64,000 bases of DNA from Planctomycetota bacterium (GCA_020639295.1 JACKGY010000003.1:248001-312000); one strand, 5' to 3'. Shown: positions 52,288 to 61,371, numbered from the stretch's first letter. Notes: generated by a model from the sequence alone, not told the origin. Numbers and translations: made by a program.

Positions 52288-55068
52288 TCAGGCCACGGGG
52301 GCCGTCTGCTTCGCCTGCGGCGAACCGCTCTGGTTCTTGGCGACCTCACGGTTGTGGAACCAGATCAGGATCGGGCTCGCGACGAAGATCGACGAGTAGG
52401 TACCGACCACGATTCCGCAGAGAAGCGTGAAGCTCAGGCCCTGCAGCGGGGTCTCGAGGCCCACGTTGGCGGCGAAGATCGCCAGGACCACGAAGAAGGT
52501 GGTCATGGAGGTGAAGATCGTCCGGCTCAGCGTCTGGTTGATGCTCCGGTTGATGATCTCCGCGTAGCTGCCGCGGGTGCTGCCCAGGTTCTCGCGGATG
52601 CGGTCGAACACGATGATCGTGTCGTTCAGCGAGTAGCCGATGATGGTCAGGAAGCCGGCGATCACGTCCAGCGAGATCGGCACGGTCACCAGACCGGTCA
52701 TGTTGAACAGGATCACCATGCCCAGCGAGATGAGCACGTCGTGGACCAGCGCGACCGAGGCCGCGACGCCGTACTTCAGCTCTTTGAAGCGGAACCAGAT
52801 GTAGGCCAGGATGAAGACCAGCGACAGGAACATCGACTGGAAGGCCGATTCCCTCAGGTCCGCGACCACCTGGGGGCCGATGAAGCGCACCTTGGGGAAG
52901 GGGTTGGAGAGCGCCATGCCGGGCGCCTTCTCGATCGAGTCGATGAAGTGGCGGGCGGCCTGGTCCTTCACCTCGGGCGACATCGTGGCCTTGACCAGCC
53001 AGGCGGACTTGTCCGCGTTGGTCGGGTCGACGCTGAGGCCGCTCAGGTTGAGCTGCTCGGCGATCGTCCGCAGGGCCTGAGGGTCGGTCACCGGGGCGGC
53101 GAAGTGCAACTCGGCCGACCAGGACTTGGTGGTCGCGTCGTAGGTCTCCGCGCTCACCGGCTCGGGCACCAGCTTGTCGCCGAAGGCCGTGGCCAGCTCG
53201 CGGCGGATCTCCTCGTAGGGGTCGGCGCCGTCATCGGTCGTGCCGTCGCCGGACTTCGCCTTGGCGATGTAGTCGAGACGGATGTCCATCTCGCTCGCCT
53301 TGCGGCCGTCCGGATCGAGCATGTGGGCGTCGATCGAGTTGTACTTGGTCTTGCCGCTCTCGTCCTTGATGCCGGCGATGATCGCCTTGACGTCGCTGTC
53401 ACCAATCGGCTCGGAGAAGACCATGCGGACGGCGGTGCCGCCGTTGAAGTCGAGGGCGTACTTCTCCTTGCCGGTGCCCAGGAAGAGGGCCAGGCCCAGC
53501 AGCACCAGGAGCGAGGAACCGATCGCCGCCGGCTTGATCTTGCCGACGAAGTCGAAGTGCGCGTTCTCCATGATCCGGCGCATCTTCAGCTCGCTGACCC
53601 AGTTCTGGGCCAGGGCGGTGCCGAGCAGGGTCCGGACCACGTAGAGGGCGGCGAACATCGAGCAGATGATGCCGGCCATCAGGGTGTAGCCGAAGCCCTT
53701 GATCGGGCCCTCGCCGTACCAGACCAGGAAGAGGGCGACGATGAAGGTGGTGAGGTTGGCGTCGAAGATGGTCACGAAGGCCCGGTCGAAACCGTTCTTG
53801 GCCGCGTGGATCAGCTTCTTGCCCTTGGCCACCTCCTCGCGGATGCGCTCGAAGATGAGGATGTTCGCGTCCACCGCCATGCCGATGGTGAGCACGAGGC
53901 CGGCCAGACCGGGCAGGGTGAGCGAGGCCTCGAGCAACATCAGGATGGCGAAGACCATCACGAAGTTGAGGGCCAGGGCGATCACCGCCAGGATGCCGGC
54001 GAAGCTGTAGTAGACGATCATGAAGGCGATGACCGCGATGCCGCCGACGATGAAGGCGAGGCGGCCGCGCTCGATGGCCTTGGCGCCCAGGGTGGCGCCG
54101 ATCTGCTCCTGCGACTCGAGCACCGGCTTCAGCTTGAGCGAACCGGCCTGGAGGCAGTTGAGCAGCCAGTTCTGCTCTTCCTTGCTGTAGCCGCCGTTGC
54201 CGCGGCTGATCTGCACGTTCGAGGACAGCTCGCTCCGGATCGTCGCCGAACTCCAGACCTCGCCGTTCAGGACCATCGCCATGAGGCGGCCCTTGTAGTC
54301 CGAGGAGTAGGCGGTGAGGAAGGCCTGCTTGTCCTCGTTGACCTCGAAGGTGACGGCGTTGCCGCCTTCCTGGTCGACCGAGCGCCGGGCGGCGAAGATG
54401 TTGCGGCCGGTGATGCCGGGACCGGGGTTGGCCGGGAAGAGGGCCGCATCCCAGTACTGCTCGGGGAAGTAGAGCCACATGCCCTGGAGTTCCCAGGGGC
54501 GCTCGACTCGGGCGACGAGGTAGTCCTCGAGACGCTTCTCGTAGTCGCTCTTGGATTCGCCCTTCACGGGCTCGGGGCGCCTCGGGCACCAGCGGAAACC
54601 GCGCGGCGGGTTGTAGGCGGCCTTCTGCTCGACCCGTTCCTTCTCGAAGGTCTGCGGGTTGAAGGCGACGCCGTAGGCCTTGTCGCCGCTCTCGGCGCCG
54701 ATCGGCAGTTCGAGCGCGCCCATCTGGGTCATGCGCCCGCGGATCTCCGCGGTCTGGCCCGGGGTGAAGTCCGGCAGCGTGATGACGATGCGGTCCGTGC
54801 CTTCCTGCTGGACCGAGATGTCCTTCACGCCCTCCTTGTTGATGCGCTGCGAGATGACCGTCAGCGTGTCAGTCAGATCCCGCTGCTGCTGCTCGGGCGT
54901 GACTTCGGCCGGATTGGCGTAGTCGAGGCGCTCGATGCGGTAGGTGAGGATGCTGCCGCCCTTGAGGTCGATGCCGAGGTTGATCGGCCAGTTGAGGCCG
55001 ATGCAGAGACCGGCGAGGGCGAGGACGAGGGCGATAACGATGTACCGCGTCTGCAAGTTGGAGGTCAC
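52288..55068 (-). CDS. secDF: SecD-SecF fusion, protein-export subunit
   Basis: 926 residues; uses the proton gradient to pull secreted proteins on the periplasmic side. SecD half: GIDLKGGS after the first helix, a periplasmic P1 domain, and GMAVDANILIFERIREE in the membrane domain. SecF half, from about residue 500: first helix, LDFNGGTAV, and SLNDTIIVFDRIREN. About twelve transmembrane segments in total. Fused SecDF is usual in Bacillota, Bacteroidota and Planctomycetota, rarer in Proteobacteria. GTG 55068 has AGGAG upstream. It follows rplS by 129 bp, and yajC is absent here. Confidence 0.96.
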   Translation of the reverse strand: MTSNLQTRYIVIALVLALAGLCIGLNWPINLGIDLKGGSILTYRIERLDYANPAEVTPEQQQRDLTDTLTVISQRINKEGVKDISVQQEGTDRIVITLPDFTPGQTAEIRGRMTQMGALELPIGAESGDKAYGVAFNPQTFEKERVEQKAAYNPPRGFRWCPRRPEPVKGESKSDYEKRLEDYLVARVERPWELQGMWLYFPEQYWDAALFPANPGPGITGRNIFAARRSVDQEGGNAVTFEVNEDKQAFLTAYSSDYKGRLMAMVLNGEVWSSATIRSELSSNVQISRGNGGYSKEEQNWLLNCLQAGSLKLKPVLESQEQIGATLGAKAIERGRLAFIVGGIAVIAFMIVYYSFAGILAVIALALNFVMVFAILMLLEASLTLPGLAGLVLTIGMAVDANILIFERIREEVAKGKKLIHAAKNGFDRAFVTIFDANLTTFIVALFLVWYGEGPIKGFGYTLMAGIICSMFAALYVVRTLLGTALAQNWVSELKMRRIMENAHFDFVGKIKPAAIGSSLLVLLGLALFLGTGKEKYALDFNGGTAVRMVFSEPIGDSDVKAIIAGIKDESGKTKYNSIDAHMLDPDGRKASEMDIRLDYIAKAKSGDGTTDDGADPYEEIRRELATAFGDKLVPEPVSAETYDATTKSWSAELHFAAPVTDPQALRTIAEQLNLSGLSVDPTNADKSAWLVKATMSPEVKDQAARHFIDSIEKAPGMALSNPFPKVRFIGPQVVADLRESAFQSMFLSLVFILAYIWFRFKELKYGVAASVALVHDVLISLGMVILFNMTGLVTVPISLDVIAGFLTIIGYSLNDTIIVFDRIRENLGSTRGSYAEIINRSINQTLSRTIFTSMTTFFVVLAIFAANVGLETPLQGLSFTLLCGIVVGTYSSIFVASPILIWFHNREVAKNQSGSPQAKQTAPVA

Positions 55069-55197
55069 GGACGTTGCTCCTGCAACCTGGTGGACCGGGA
55101 ATGAATCGCCGAGACCCCGCCGCGAGGCGAGATCTCGGTGTGACCAGGGGCGCCGGTTCGCGACCGGGCGCCGGTGCGGGCCGAGACCCGCCTTGAC

Positions 55198-55557
55198 TCA
55201 GTTCTTGCCGCCGGCGTCGATCTTCTCCCGGACGCGCGTGGCCTTGCCGACGCGATCGCGGAGGTAGTAGAGCTTGGCGCGACGGACGTCGCCGCGACGG
55301 ACGACGTTGATCGACTCGACCTTGGGCGAGTGGAGGGGGAAGACGCGCTCGACGCCCTCACCCTGCACGATGCGGCGCACGGTGATGGCCTCGGCCGGTC
55401 CGCGACCACGGCGGGCGATGACGGTGCCGTTGAAGATCTGGATCCGCTCCTTGCCGCCTTCCTGGATCTTCACCGCGACGTCGACGGTGTCGCCGATCTC
55501 GACCGCGGGCAGAGAGTCCTTCATCCACTGCTTCTCGAACTGGCTGAACTTGTCCAT
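55198..55557 (-). CDS. rplS: 50S ribosomal protein L19
   Basis: 119 residues from ATG 55557 (GAGGAAGCC upstream). Conserved blocks are GDTVDVAVKIQEGGKERIQIFNG, GTVIARRGRG, PLHSPKVESINVVRRGDVRRAKLYYLR and GKATRVREK. It sits at the 30S-50S interface. It comes after trmD as in most bacteria, 44 bp on, but rpsP and rimM are not upstream. Confidence 0.97.
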   Translation of the reverse strand: MDKFSQFEKQWMKDSLPAVEIGDTVDVAVKIQEGGKERIQIFNGTVIARRGRGPAEAITVRRIVQGEGVERVFPLHSPKVESINVVRRGDVRRAKLYYLRDRVGKATRVREKIDAGGKN

Positions 55558-55601
55558 GGCTTCCTCGTGCTGCCCCTGGCAGCGCATCACGGCCTTTCAG
55601 G

Positions 55602-56309
55602 TCAATCGTCTCGACGCTCGCCGCCCTCCCCGGGCGGGAGCAAATCCGGTCTGTTGCGGCGTGTCGTGGCCTCGGCCTGCTCCCGCCGCCACCGAGCGAT
55701 CCGGGCATGGTCGCCGGAGCGCAGGACCTCGGGTACCTGCATCCCGCGAAACTCCACCGGACGGGTGTAGTGGGGGTGATCGAGCAGGCCGAAACTGAAC
55801 GACTCCTCGGTCGCGCTGTCCGCATCTCCGAGAACGCCGGGGCGGAGTCTAACGATCGAATCCACAAGAACCAACGCCGGAAGCTCACCCCCGGTGAGAA
55901 CGTAATCGCCGATCGAGATTTCCCTTAGGCGGAGGCCGTCGATGATCCGCTGGTCGAAACCCTCGTAGCGGCCGGCCAGCAGCACGAGCCAGTCCTGCTG
56001 TGCTAACTCCTGGGCCATATTCTGGTTATAGCGCTCGCCCTGGGGCGTGAGGGCAATCATCGTCGGCTGAGGCCCGTCTCGAGGGATGAAGGACTCCAGG
56101 CACTCGTAGATCGGCTCCGGCTTCAGGACCATGCCGGGCCCGCCGCCGAAGGGGCGGTCGTCCACGTTCCGGTGCAGCCCCTTGGCGAAATCCCGGAAGT
56201 CGTGGAGCCGGAAGTCGACCAGACCCTTTTCCTGCGCGATCCGGAGCATCCCGACATCGAGGATGCCGGGGAACATCTCCGGGAAGATGGTCAGGATGTC
56301 GATGCGCAT
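55602..56309 (-). CDS. trmD: tRNA (guanine-37-N1)-methyltransferase
   Basis: 235 residues from ATG 56309 (GGAG upstream). Forms m1G37 to prevent frameshifting. MRIDILTIFPEMF is the typical start, and the SPOUT trefoil knot is formed by LLAGRYEGFDQR and EISIGDYVLTGGELPALVLVDS. Catalytic Asp is expected in the DSIVRL region. Length agrees with the family (about 235-255). First gene of trmD-rplS. Confidence 0.96.
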   Translation of the reverse strand: MRIDILTIFPEMFPGILDVGMLRIAQEKGLVDFRLHDFRDFAKGLHRNVDDRPFGGGPGMVLKPEPIYECLESFIPRDGPQPTMIALTPQGERYNQNMAQELAQQDWLVLLAGRYEGFDQRIIDGLRLREISIGDYVLTGGELPALVLVDSIVRLRPGVLGDADSATEESFSFGLLDHPHYTRPVEFRGMQVPEVLRSGDHARIARWRREQAEATTRRNRPDLLPPGEGGERRDD

Positions 56310-56364
56310 CTCGCGGCGGCTCCGGAACTTCGATCGCCCTCCTAACCAGCGCGGCCGGCCCGCT

Positions 56365-56682
56365 TCAAGGTTCGTCCTGCTCGTCGTTCGCTCGCCCACG
56401 GCGCTTCCGGACGATGAGGTGGACGATGGTGATGATCAGGCCGACGCCGGTGACGACCCAACCGACCCGGGTCAGAGACTTGACCCATGGCGGCTGCTCC
56501 TGGTTCCAGGGGAAGGCGGGTGGCAGGCGCCTGGTCTGCTGCTCGCCCGCCGCGTGGCTCGCGACCGGGCCCGCCAGGTCGACGAGGCTCGCGGTCCTGG
56601 CGGCGGCCGGCGCGAAGAAGACGGACTGGAGGCACAGGATGAACAGGATCGAGGTGGCGATTCGCCGGACGGGAGTGGTCAT
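56365..56682 (-). CDS. Small membrane protein of unknown function
   Basis: 105 residues, ATG 56682 after GAGGAGAACCACG. A signal peptide or first helix (about 8-28, ending PAAAR) and a second transmembrane helix (about 70-92, VGWVVTGVGLIITIVHLIV) precede a basic-acidic tail (RKRRGRANDEQDEP). The middle is polar. Topology: periplasmic loop with cytoplasmic tail. It sits 55 bp before trmD, so it may be in that transcript. No homologue is recognised. Confidence 0.65.
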   Translation of the reverse strand: MTTPVRRIATSILFILCLQSVFFAPAAARTASLVDLAGPVASHAAGEQQTRRLPPAFPWNQEQPPWVKSLTRVGWVVTGVGLIITIVHLIVRKRRGRANDEQDEP

Positions 56683-56858
56683 CGTGGTTCTCCTCGGTCG
56701 GCGTCCTGGTGGCCGCCGACGAGCCTGGGGCCCGCCATCCTAACGTCGCCACCGCGCGCCGACGAGGAGCCGGAACCGCCACGATGCCAGTCGCTTGAAA
56801 GGCCTCCGGGGGTTGCACATACCCGGACATCCAGGAGGCCGAAGCCAAGGAGCGTCCC

Positions 56859-57500
56859 ATGTTCACCGGCATCGTCGAGACCAAGCTGCCCATCCTCGAT
56901 CCGCGCGTGGAAGGGGAGGGACTCGACTTCGGCCTCGATCTCGGCCCCCTCGAGGGGGCCGCGCCGCGGCTCGGGGACAGCATCGCGGTCAACGGCTGCT
57001 GCCTCACCATCGCCCGCCTGGAGGCGGGGGAGGCCCGCTTCCATGCCGGCCGCGAGACCCTCTCCCTGACCAACCTGGGCGCGATCCGGGCCGGTAGTCT
57101 GGTCAACGTGGAGCGGGCCCTGCGTTTCGGTGATCAGCTCGGCGGCCACATGGTCAGCGGCCACGTCGACGGCGTCGGCCGGGTGGCCGAGATCGTTCCC
57201 GAGGACAGCCAGACCGTCATGCGCTTCGAGCTCCCCGAGCGCCTGATGAAGGAGGTCATCCTCAAGGGCTCGATCGCCCTCGACGGGGTCTCGCTCACGC
57301 TCACCGAGATCGTCGGCCGGGTCGTCGCCGTCGCCCTCATCCCGCACACCCTCGCCATCACCACGCTCGGCGACGTCCGGGTGGGCGATCCGATCAACGT
57401 CGAGACCGACATGATCGGCAAGTGGATCCTGAAACAGACCGGACCGATCAACGAACAGCTCAACCAGTTGCTCCAGGCCCAGGGAGACTCCCCGCGATGA
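56859..57500 (+). CDS. ribE: Riboflavin synthase alpha subunit
   Basis: 213 residues. Two lumazine-binding repeats: MFTGIVET...GDSIAVNGCCLTI at the N-terminus, then GGHMVSGHVDGVGRV...GSIALDGVSLTLTEI. It dismutates 6,7-dimethyl-8-ribityllumazine to riboflavin. ATG 56859 follows AAGGAGCGTCCC. No FMN riboswitch was seen in the 176 bp before it, and ribH/ribB are not adjacent. trpS begins inside its stop codon. Confidence 0.95.
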   Translation: MFTGIVETKLPILDPRVEGEGLDFGLDLGPLEGAAPRLGDSIAVNGCCLTIARLEAGEARFHAGRETLSLTNLGAIRAGSLVNVERALRFGDQLGGHMVSGHVDGVGRVAEIVPEDSQTVMRFELPERLMKEVILKGSIALDGVSLTLTEIVGRVVAVALIPHTLAITTLGDVRVGDPINVETDMIGKWILKQTGPINEQLNQLLQAQGDSPR

Positions 57501-58483
57501 CCGCGCGCCCCGTTTCGCTCACCGGCATCAAGCCCACCGGCACGCCTCATCTCGGCAACCTCTTCGGCGCGATCCTGCCGGCGATCCGGCTCACCGAGCG
57601 CTATCGGGGCATCTACTTCATCGCCGATTACCACTCCCTCACCACGGAGCGCGACGGCGCCGCCCTGCGCCACAGCGTCCACGAGGTCGCCGCGACCTGG
57701 ATGGCGATGGGGCTCGATCACGAGAACCACGTCTTCTTCCGCCAGTCGGACGTCCCCGAGGTCTGCGAGCTCTCCTGGGTCCTGTCCTGCTTCACCAGCA
57801 TGGGCCTCCTGACGCGGGCCCATGCCTACAAGGACGCGGTCGCCAACGGCAAGGATCCGAACCACGGTCTCTTCGCCTATCCGGTGCTCATGGCCGCGGA
57901 CATCCTGCTCTACGACTCCGAGGTGGTGCCGGTCGGCAAGGACCAGAAGCAGCACGTCGAGATGTGCCGGGAGATCGCCCAGCGCGTCAATCACCACTAC
58001 GGCGAGGGCACCCTGGTCCTGCCCGAGCCGCTGATCGACGAGAACGTCGCCACGATTCCCGGCCTCGACGGCCGCAAGATGAGCAAGTCCTACGACAACG
58101 CCATCGAGATCTTCACCGCGCCCAAGCCCCTGCGGAAGCGCTTCATGAAGATCGTCACCGGCTCCGAGACCATGGAGGAGCCGAAGGACCCGGCCAACTG
58201 CCGGATCTTCGACCTCTACAAGCTCGTCGCCACGGCGGCGGAGGTGGCCGACCTGGCCGGCTGCTACCGGGCCGGCAACTTCGGCTATGGCGAGGCCAAG
58301 CAGCGGCTGTTCGAGGCCTACGAGCGGTTCATCGCCCCGAGGCGGGAGGTCTACGACGATCTGATGGCCAATCCGGCCAAGATCGAGGCCGCCCTGGAGC
58401 GGGGCGCGGCGACCGCCCGGGCGACCGCCCGGCGCACCATGGAGCGGCTGCGCGAGCGCTGCGGCCTCGGCTCCGGCGGCTGA
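57497..58483 (+). CDS. trpS: Tryptophanyl-tRNA synthetase
   Basis: 328 residues. The ATG at 57497 overlaps the ribE stop (ATGA), so translation is coupled. The class I signatures are P-H18-L-G-N21 and K194-M-S-K-S. AYPVLMAADILLYDSEVVPVGKDQKQH is the tryptophan pocket block. Length agrees with bacterial TrpRS (about 330). The ribE-trpS pairing has no obvious metabolic logic. Confidence 0.96.
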   Translation: MTARPVSLTGIKPTGTPHLGNLFGAILPAIRLTERYRGIYFIADYHSLTTERDGAALRHSVHEVAATWMAMGLDHENHVFFRQSDVPEVCELSWVLSCFTSMGLLTRAHAYKDAVANGKDPNHGLFAYPVLMAADILLYDSEVVPVGKDQKQHVEMCREIAQRVNHHYGEGTLVLPEPLIDENVATIPGLDGRKMSKSYDNAIEIFTAPKPLRKRFMKIVTGSETMEEPKDPANCRIFDLYKLVATAAEVADLAGCYRAGNFGYGEAKQRLFEAYERFIAPRREVYDDLMANPAKIEAALERGAATARATARRTMERLRERCGLGSGG

Positions 58484-58520
58484 ATCCGGGCCCCGGCCGG
58501 CCCGCGGGGACCGGATTCTT
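58483..58520 (+). terminator. Terminator after trpS
   Basis: A two-part stem (AATCCGG/CCGGATT outside, CCCCG/CGGGG inside) starts at the trpS stop codon and is followed by CTT. The run of T is short, so this is a moderate call. Confidence 0.5.
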
Positions 58521-58562
58521 CCGGGAGAACACCCAAGTCGGGGCGATTTTCAGCCGATGAAT

Positions 58563-58588
58563 CTCATGTTTACCCGGTGGAACATGAG
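58563..58588 (+). promoter_or_regulatory. Inverted repeat overlapping the ribosome-binding site of the 58598 gene
   Basis: CTCATGTT (58563-58570) and AACATGAG (58581-58588) form an 8-bp stem with a 10-nt loop, extendable by wobble and A-U pairs. The right arm contains GAG of the Shine-Dalgarno GAGG (58586-58589). Folding would hide the ribosome site; the DNA repeat could alternatively be an operator. Confidence 0.4.
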
Positions 58589-58597
58589 GTCCAGATC

Positions 58598-59164
58598 GTG
58601 AACCAACGCATTCTCCCGCTCGCGCTGTCCCTGCTCCTTCTCCTGCCGTCCTGTGCCACCACCGGCGGCAGCCGGAACGACGGCCCCTCCGGCGAGCCCC
58701 AGGCCAAGGGCAAGCCCAGCGTCCTCAAGCTCGAGGCCGCCGAGACCCCGGCCGCGGTCCGGGCGATCGAGACCCGGATCGACGAGTCCTCGGTGATCCT
58801 GGCCTCCGAGGCCGTGATCGAGGTCTCAAAGAACTACGAGATGGACGTCAGCGTCTCGGGCGACGACGTCAGCAACCGCGACCTCGATCCGACCGGCGGG
58901 GTCTTGACCCTGGCCCGGGGCAAGTGCACGGTCTTCGTCCGCAACCTGAAGATCGTCTGCGACCGCGGCGTCCGGGTACAGATCGCCGACTTCGGCACGA
59001 AACCATTCATCAACGTCTCGGCGCGCGGCCACTGCTCGCATATCATCGCGGCGAAGCATGGACAGGAACATGAGGTCAAGCGCGCCCAGCTCGTCTTCAT
59101 CCGCAACGACGAGCTCCGTTACAGCGACGAGCTGGCGGAGAGCATCGCCGCTTTCGGGAACTGA
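58598..59164 (+). CDS. Lipoprotein of unknown function
   Basis: 188 residues from GTG 58598, with GAGG 8 nt upstream. The lipobox is L-P-S-C at about residues 17-20. A Gly/Ser/Pro linker is followed by a beta-rich domain with cysteines at about residues 107, 117 and 144. A strand GVLTLARGKCTVFVRNLKIVCDRG and SARGHCSHIIAAKHG suggest a parallel beta-helix-like turn set. The exact role is unknown. It is the first of two adjacent lipoprotein genes before dtd. Confidence 0.7.
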   Translation: MNQRILPLALSLLLLLPSCATTGGSRNDGPSGEPQAKGKPSVLKLEAAETPAAVRAIETRIDESSVILASEAVIEVSKNYEMDVSVSGDDVSNRDLDPTGGVLTLARGKCTVFVRNLKIVCDRGVRVQIADFGTKPFINVSARGHCSHIIAAKHGQEHEVKRAQLVFIRNDELRYSDELAESIAAFGN

Positions 59165-60158
59165 GTCCCGCGGGCGCCGGCGGGGCGGACTCCGGGCCAT
59201 CGTTCCGGGGGCCGCCCTCGTCCTGTCGTTGCTCCTCTTCGGCTGCGGCGGGAGCCAGGAGAACACCCGCTGGCTCGACTTCTCCCAGGGCCGTGAGTTC
59301 CTTCGTGCCCAGGCCTTGCGCCGCGAGGGACGCCTGGACGAGGCCCGGCGCCTGTTCGGCAACCTCCGCCGCATCGACCCCGGTAACGTCGCCGCCTTCC
59401 GCGAGGAGATCGACCTCAGCCGCGGTCGCGCCGAACGCGAGGCCCTGCGGGAGGAACTCGAACTCCTGCTCGAGCGTGACGACGACGCCAGCGCGCGCGC
59501 CGCGCACCTGGCCCTCCTGGCCAGCCTCGTCGACGACCGCGTCCGCAAGGAACGGATGCTCGCCGAGGCGATCGAACTCGACGAGGCCTGTTCGGTGGCG
59601 CACGCCGAGATGGCCATCAGCCTCGAGGAGCGACGCGAGGACGACGCCGCCTACCGGAGCTGGAAACAGGCCGCCGAGGGGCGCGTCCCGAGTCCCCGGG
59701 TCTTCCGCCGGCTGGCCGCGCTGGAGGAGGCGCGGCACAACGACGGCGAGGCGATCCGTCTCTACCAGAACTACCTTCTGCTCGATCCCGACGACGTCTG
59801 GGTCCGGGCCAAGCTCGGCGCCCTCTACCTGGCCGACGACGCTCCGGATCGGGCCGAGGAGCAGCTTCGTCGCGCCTTCGAGCTGGATTCGCAGGACGTC
59901 ACCACGATCGTCAACCTCGCCGTCGCCATGGTTCGCAACGGCCGGGTGGCCGAAGGCCTGGAGCTGATGCTGCGAGCCGAGCGCCTGGAGCCCAAGGCGC
60001 CGGACATCCAGGAGAACCTGGGGCTGATCTACGCCGACAAGCTCGGTGACTACGCCAAGGCCATCGAGCACTACCAGCGCTACCTCGACCTGGGCGGGGA
60101 GGACCGCATGCGGGTCGAGGGCTGGATCCGGGCCTTCGAGGAGAGACTGGACCGGTGA
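59058..60158 (+). CDS. TPR lipoprotein, start uncertain
   Basis: The frame is open from ATG 59058, which overlaps the previous gene by 107 bp and would add a 50-residue polar leader. The signal (A-I-V-P-G-A-A-L-V-L-S-L-L-L-F-G-C) begins near 59199, where only ATC is available, so the real start is unresolved. The lipobox is L-F-G-C. About seven tetratricopeptide units follow (LRREGRLDEARRLFGNLRRI, NDGEAIRLYQNYLLLDPD, NLGLIYADKLGDYAKAIEHY). Likely a periplasmic scaffold. It overlaps the 60155 gene by 4 bp (GTGA). Confidence 0.75.
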   Translation: MDRNMRSSAPSSSSSATTSSVTATSWRRASPLSGTESRGRRRGGLRAIVPGAALVLSLLLFGCGGSQENTRWLDFSQGREFLRAQALRREGRLDEARRLFGNLRRIDPGNVAAFREEIDLSRGRAEREALREELELLLERDDDASARAAHLALLASLVDDRVRKERMLAEAIELDEACSVAHAEMAISLEERREDDAAYRSWKQAAEGRVPSPRVFRRLAALEEARHNDGEAIRLYQNYLLLDPDDVWVRAKLGALYLADDAPDRAEEQLRRAFELDSQDVTTIVNLAVAMVRNGRVAEGLELMLRAERLEPKAPDIQENLGLIYADKLGDYAKAIEHYQRYLDLGGEDRMRVEGWIRAFEERLDR

Positions 60159-60595
60159 ACCGCGAGGAACTGGAACGGGCCGAGACCCGATTCGTGCGGG
60201 CGCGGGTGCTCGACCACATGTTGCGAGCCCGCTACCGCGTGGTCGTCGAGGGCATGGTCGCCGACGACGGCTGGCTGGCGGAATTCCTCGGCGCGAGCCC
60301 CGAGGGCGATCTCGTCCTGCTGGCGCAGAAGCCCTTCGACGCCCCCTATCTGGTCCTGGCGACCTCGCTCGACCTCGGTGACTTCCGCCGCGATCGCGAC
60401 CTTCCCGAGCTGCTCGAGCTGAGCAGCGACCACGATCTCTCGCCCTACTTCAGCAGCGCCGACCGGGACCTGCTCCAGCTGTCCGCGCGCCTGCCGCTCA
60501 TCGGGCTCGAGGCCTCCATCCTCGATTTCTGGCTCGGCAATCTGCTCGCCTGCCGGGGGCGCATCGCCGAGCGCTTCCCGGTCGCGCTCGGATGA
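60155..60595 (+). CDS. Conserved-looking protein of unknown function
   Basis: 146 residues. GTG 60155 overlaps the TPR lipoprotein stop, and its own stop overlaps the dtd start (ATGA), so the three genes are coupled. Mostly helical, with no signal or membrane span. It has FVRARVLDHMLRARYRVVVEGMVADDGWLAEFLG at the start and a hydrophobic LLQLSARLPLIGLEASILDFWLGNLLA near the end. No motif is recognised. Confidence 0.65.
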   Translation: MNREELERAETRFVRARVLDHMLRARYRVVVEGMVADDGWLAEFLGASPEGDLVLLAQKPFDAPYLVLATSLDLGDFRRDRDLPELLELSSDHDLSPYFSSADRDLLQLSARLPLIGLEASILDFWLGNLLACRGRIAERFPVALG

Positions 60596-61029
60596 GGGTC
60601 GTCGTCCAGCGGGTGAGCGCCGCCACCGTGGTGGTGGCCGGGGAGACCGTCGGGGCGATCGAGGAGGGCCTGCTCCTCCTCGTGGGCATCGGCCGTGAGG
60701 ATGGCGACGAGGCCCTGGCCTGGATGGCGGAGAAGGTGACCGGTCTGCGCATCTTCCGCGACGACGAGGGCCTGATGAACCGCTCCGTCGTCGAGGTCGG
60801 CGGCGGCATCCTGGCGGTGAGCCAGTTCACGCTCTACGGCGACTGTCGCAAGGGCAAGCGACCCAGCTTCATCGAGGCGGCCCGACCCGAGCAGGCGGAA
60901 CCGCTTTTCGTTCGTTTCGTCGACCTCCTTCGTCAACGCCTGCCGCGAGTGGCCACCGGCCGCTTCGGTGCCATGATGGAGGTGACCCTCACCAACGACG
61001 GTCCCGTGACCCTGCTGCTCGAGCGCTGA
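60592..61029 (+). CDS. dtd: D-aminoacyl-tRNA deacylase
   Basis: 145 residues. Hydrolyses D-aminoacyl-tRNA (and Gly-tRNA-Ala). The cross-subunit catalytic motifs are SQFTLYGD (about 77-84, SQxTL) and TNDGPVTLLL near the C-terminus (N-x-G-P-V-T). The start MRVVVQRVSAATVVV is canonical. ATG 60592 lies in the stop of the upstream gene. Beyond the stop lies the repeat array. Confidence 0.96.
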   Translation: MRVVVQRVSAATVVVAGETVGAIEEGLLLLVGIGREDGDEALAWMAEKVTGLRIFRDDEGLMNRSVVEVGGGILAVSQFTLYGDCRKGKRPSFIEAARPEQAEPLFVRFVDLLRQRLPRVATGRFGAMMEVTLTNDGPVTLLLER

Positions 61030-61273
61030 ACGGCGCGCCCGGCGCCTCGGAGCGCTCGGACCGCGCAGCGCCGGCTGCGCACTCGAGCTCCGAGTGGACC
61101 GAGCTCCGAGGGGCTGCGCACTCAAGCTCCGGTTGGACCGCGCAGCGCCTGCTGCGCACTCGAGCTCCGAGCGGCTGCGCAGTCAAGCTCCGGTTGGACC
61201 GCGCAGCGCCGGCTGCGCACTGCGTTTCTCCTGGGAGCTTGCCGGAAAGTTGCGGAGCAGGCGCTCCGCGCTC

Positions 61274-61371
61274 CGCAGCGCCGGCTGCGCATCCGAAGCT
61301 CGACGGCCTTCGGCGACCACCGGGCCCAACAGCGGTCGGCGCCTCGGAGCGCCGGCTGCCCAGCCGGCAGG
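61274..61371. repeat. 98-bp perfect direct repeat, copy 1
   Basis: Identical base for base to 61533-61630 (start to start 259 bp). It begins with the CGCAGCGCCGGCTGCG hairpin core and ends with GCCGGCTG/CAGCCGGC, another perfect hairpin. The bases just outside differ. Confidence 0.95.

Noticed and set aside
56683..56858. FMN riboswitch before ribE
   Set aside because: The conserved RFN-element blocks (such as AGGGGCGGGG and its partner helices) are absent.
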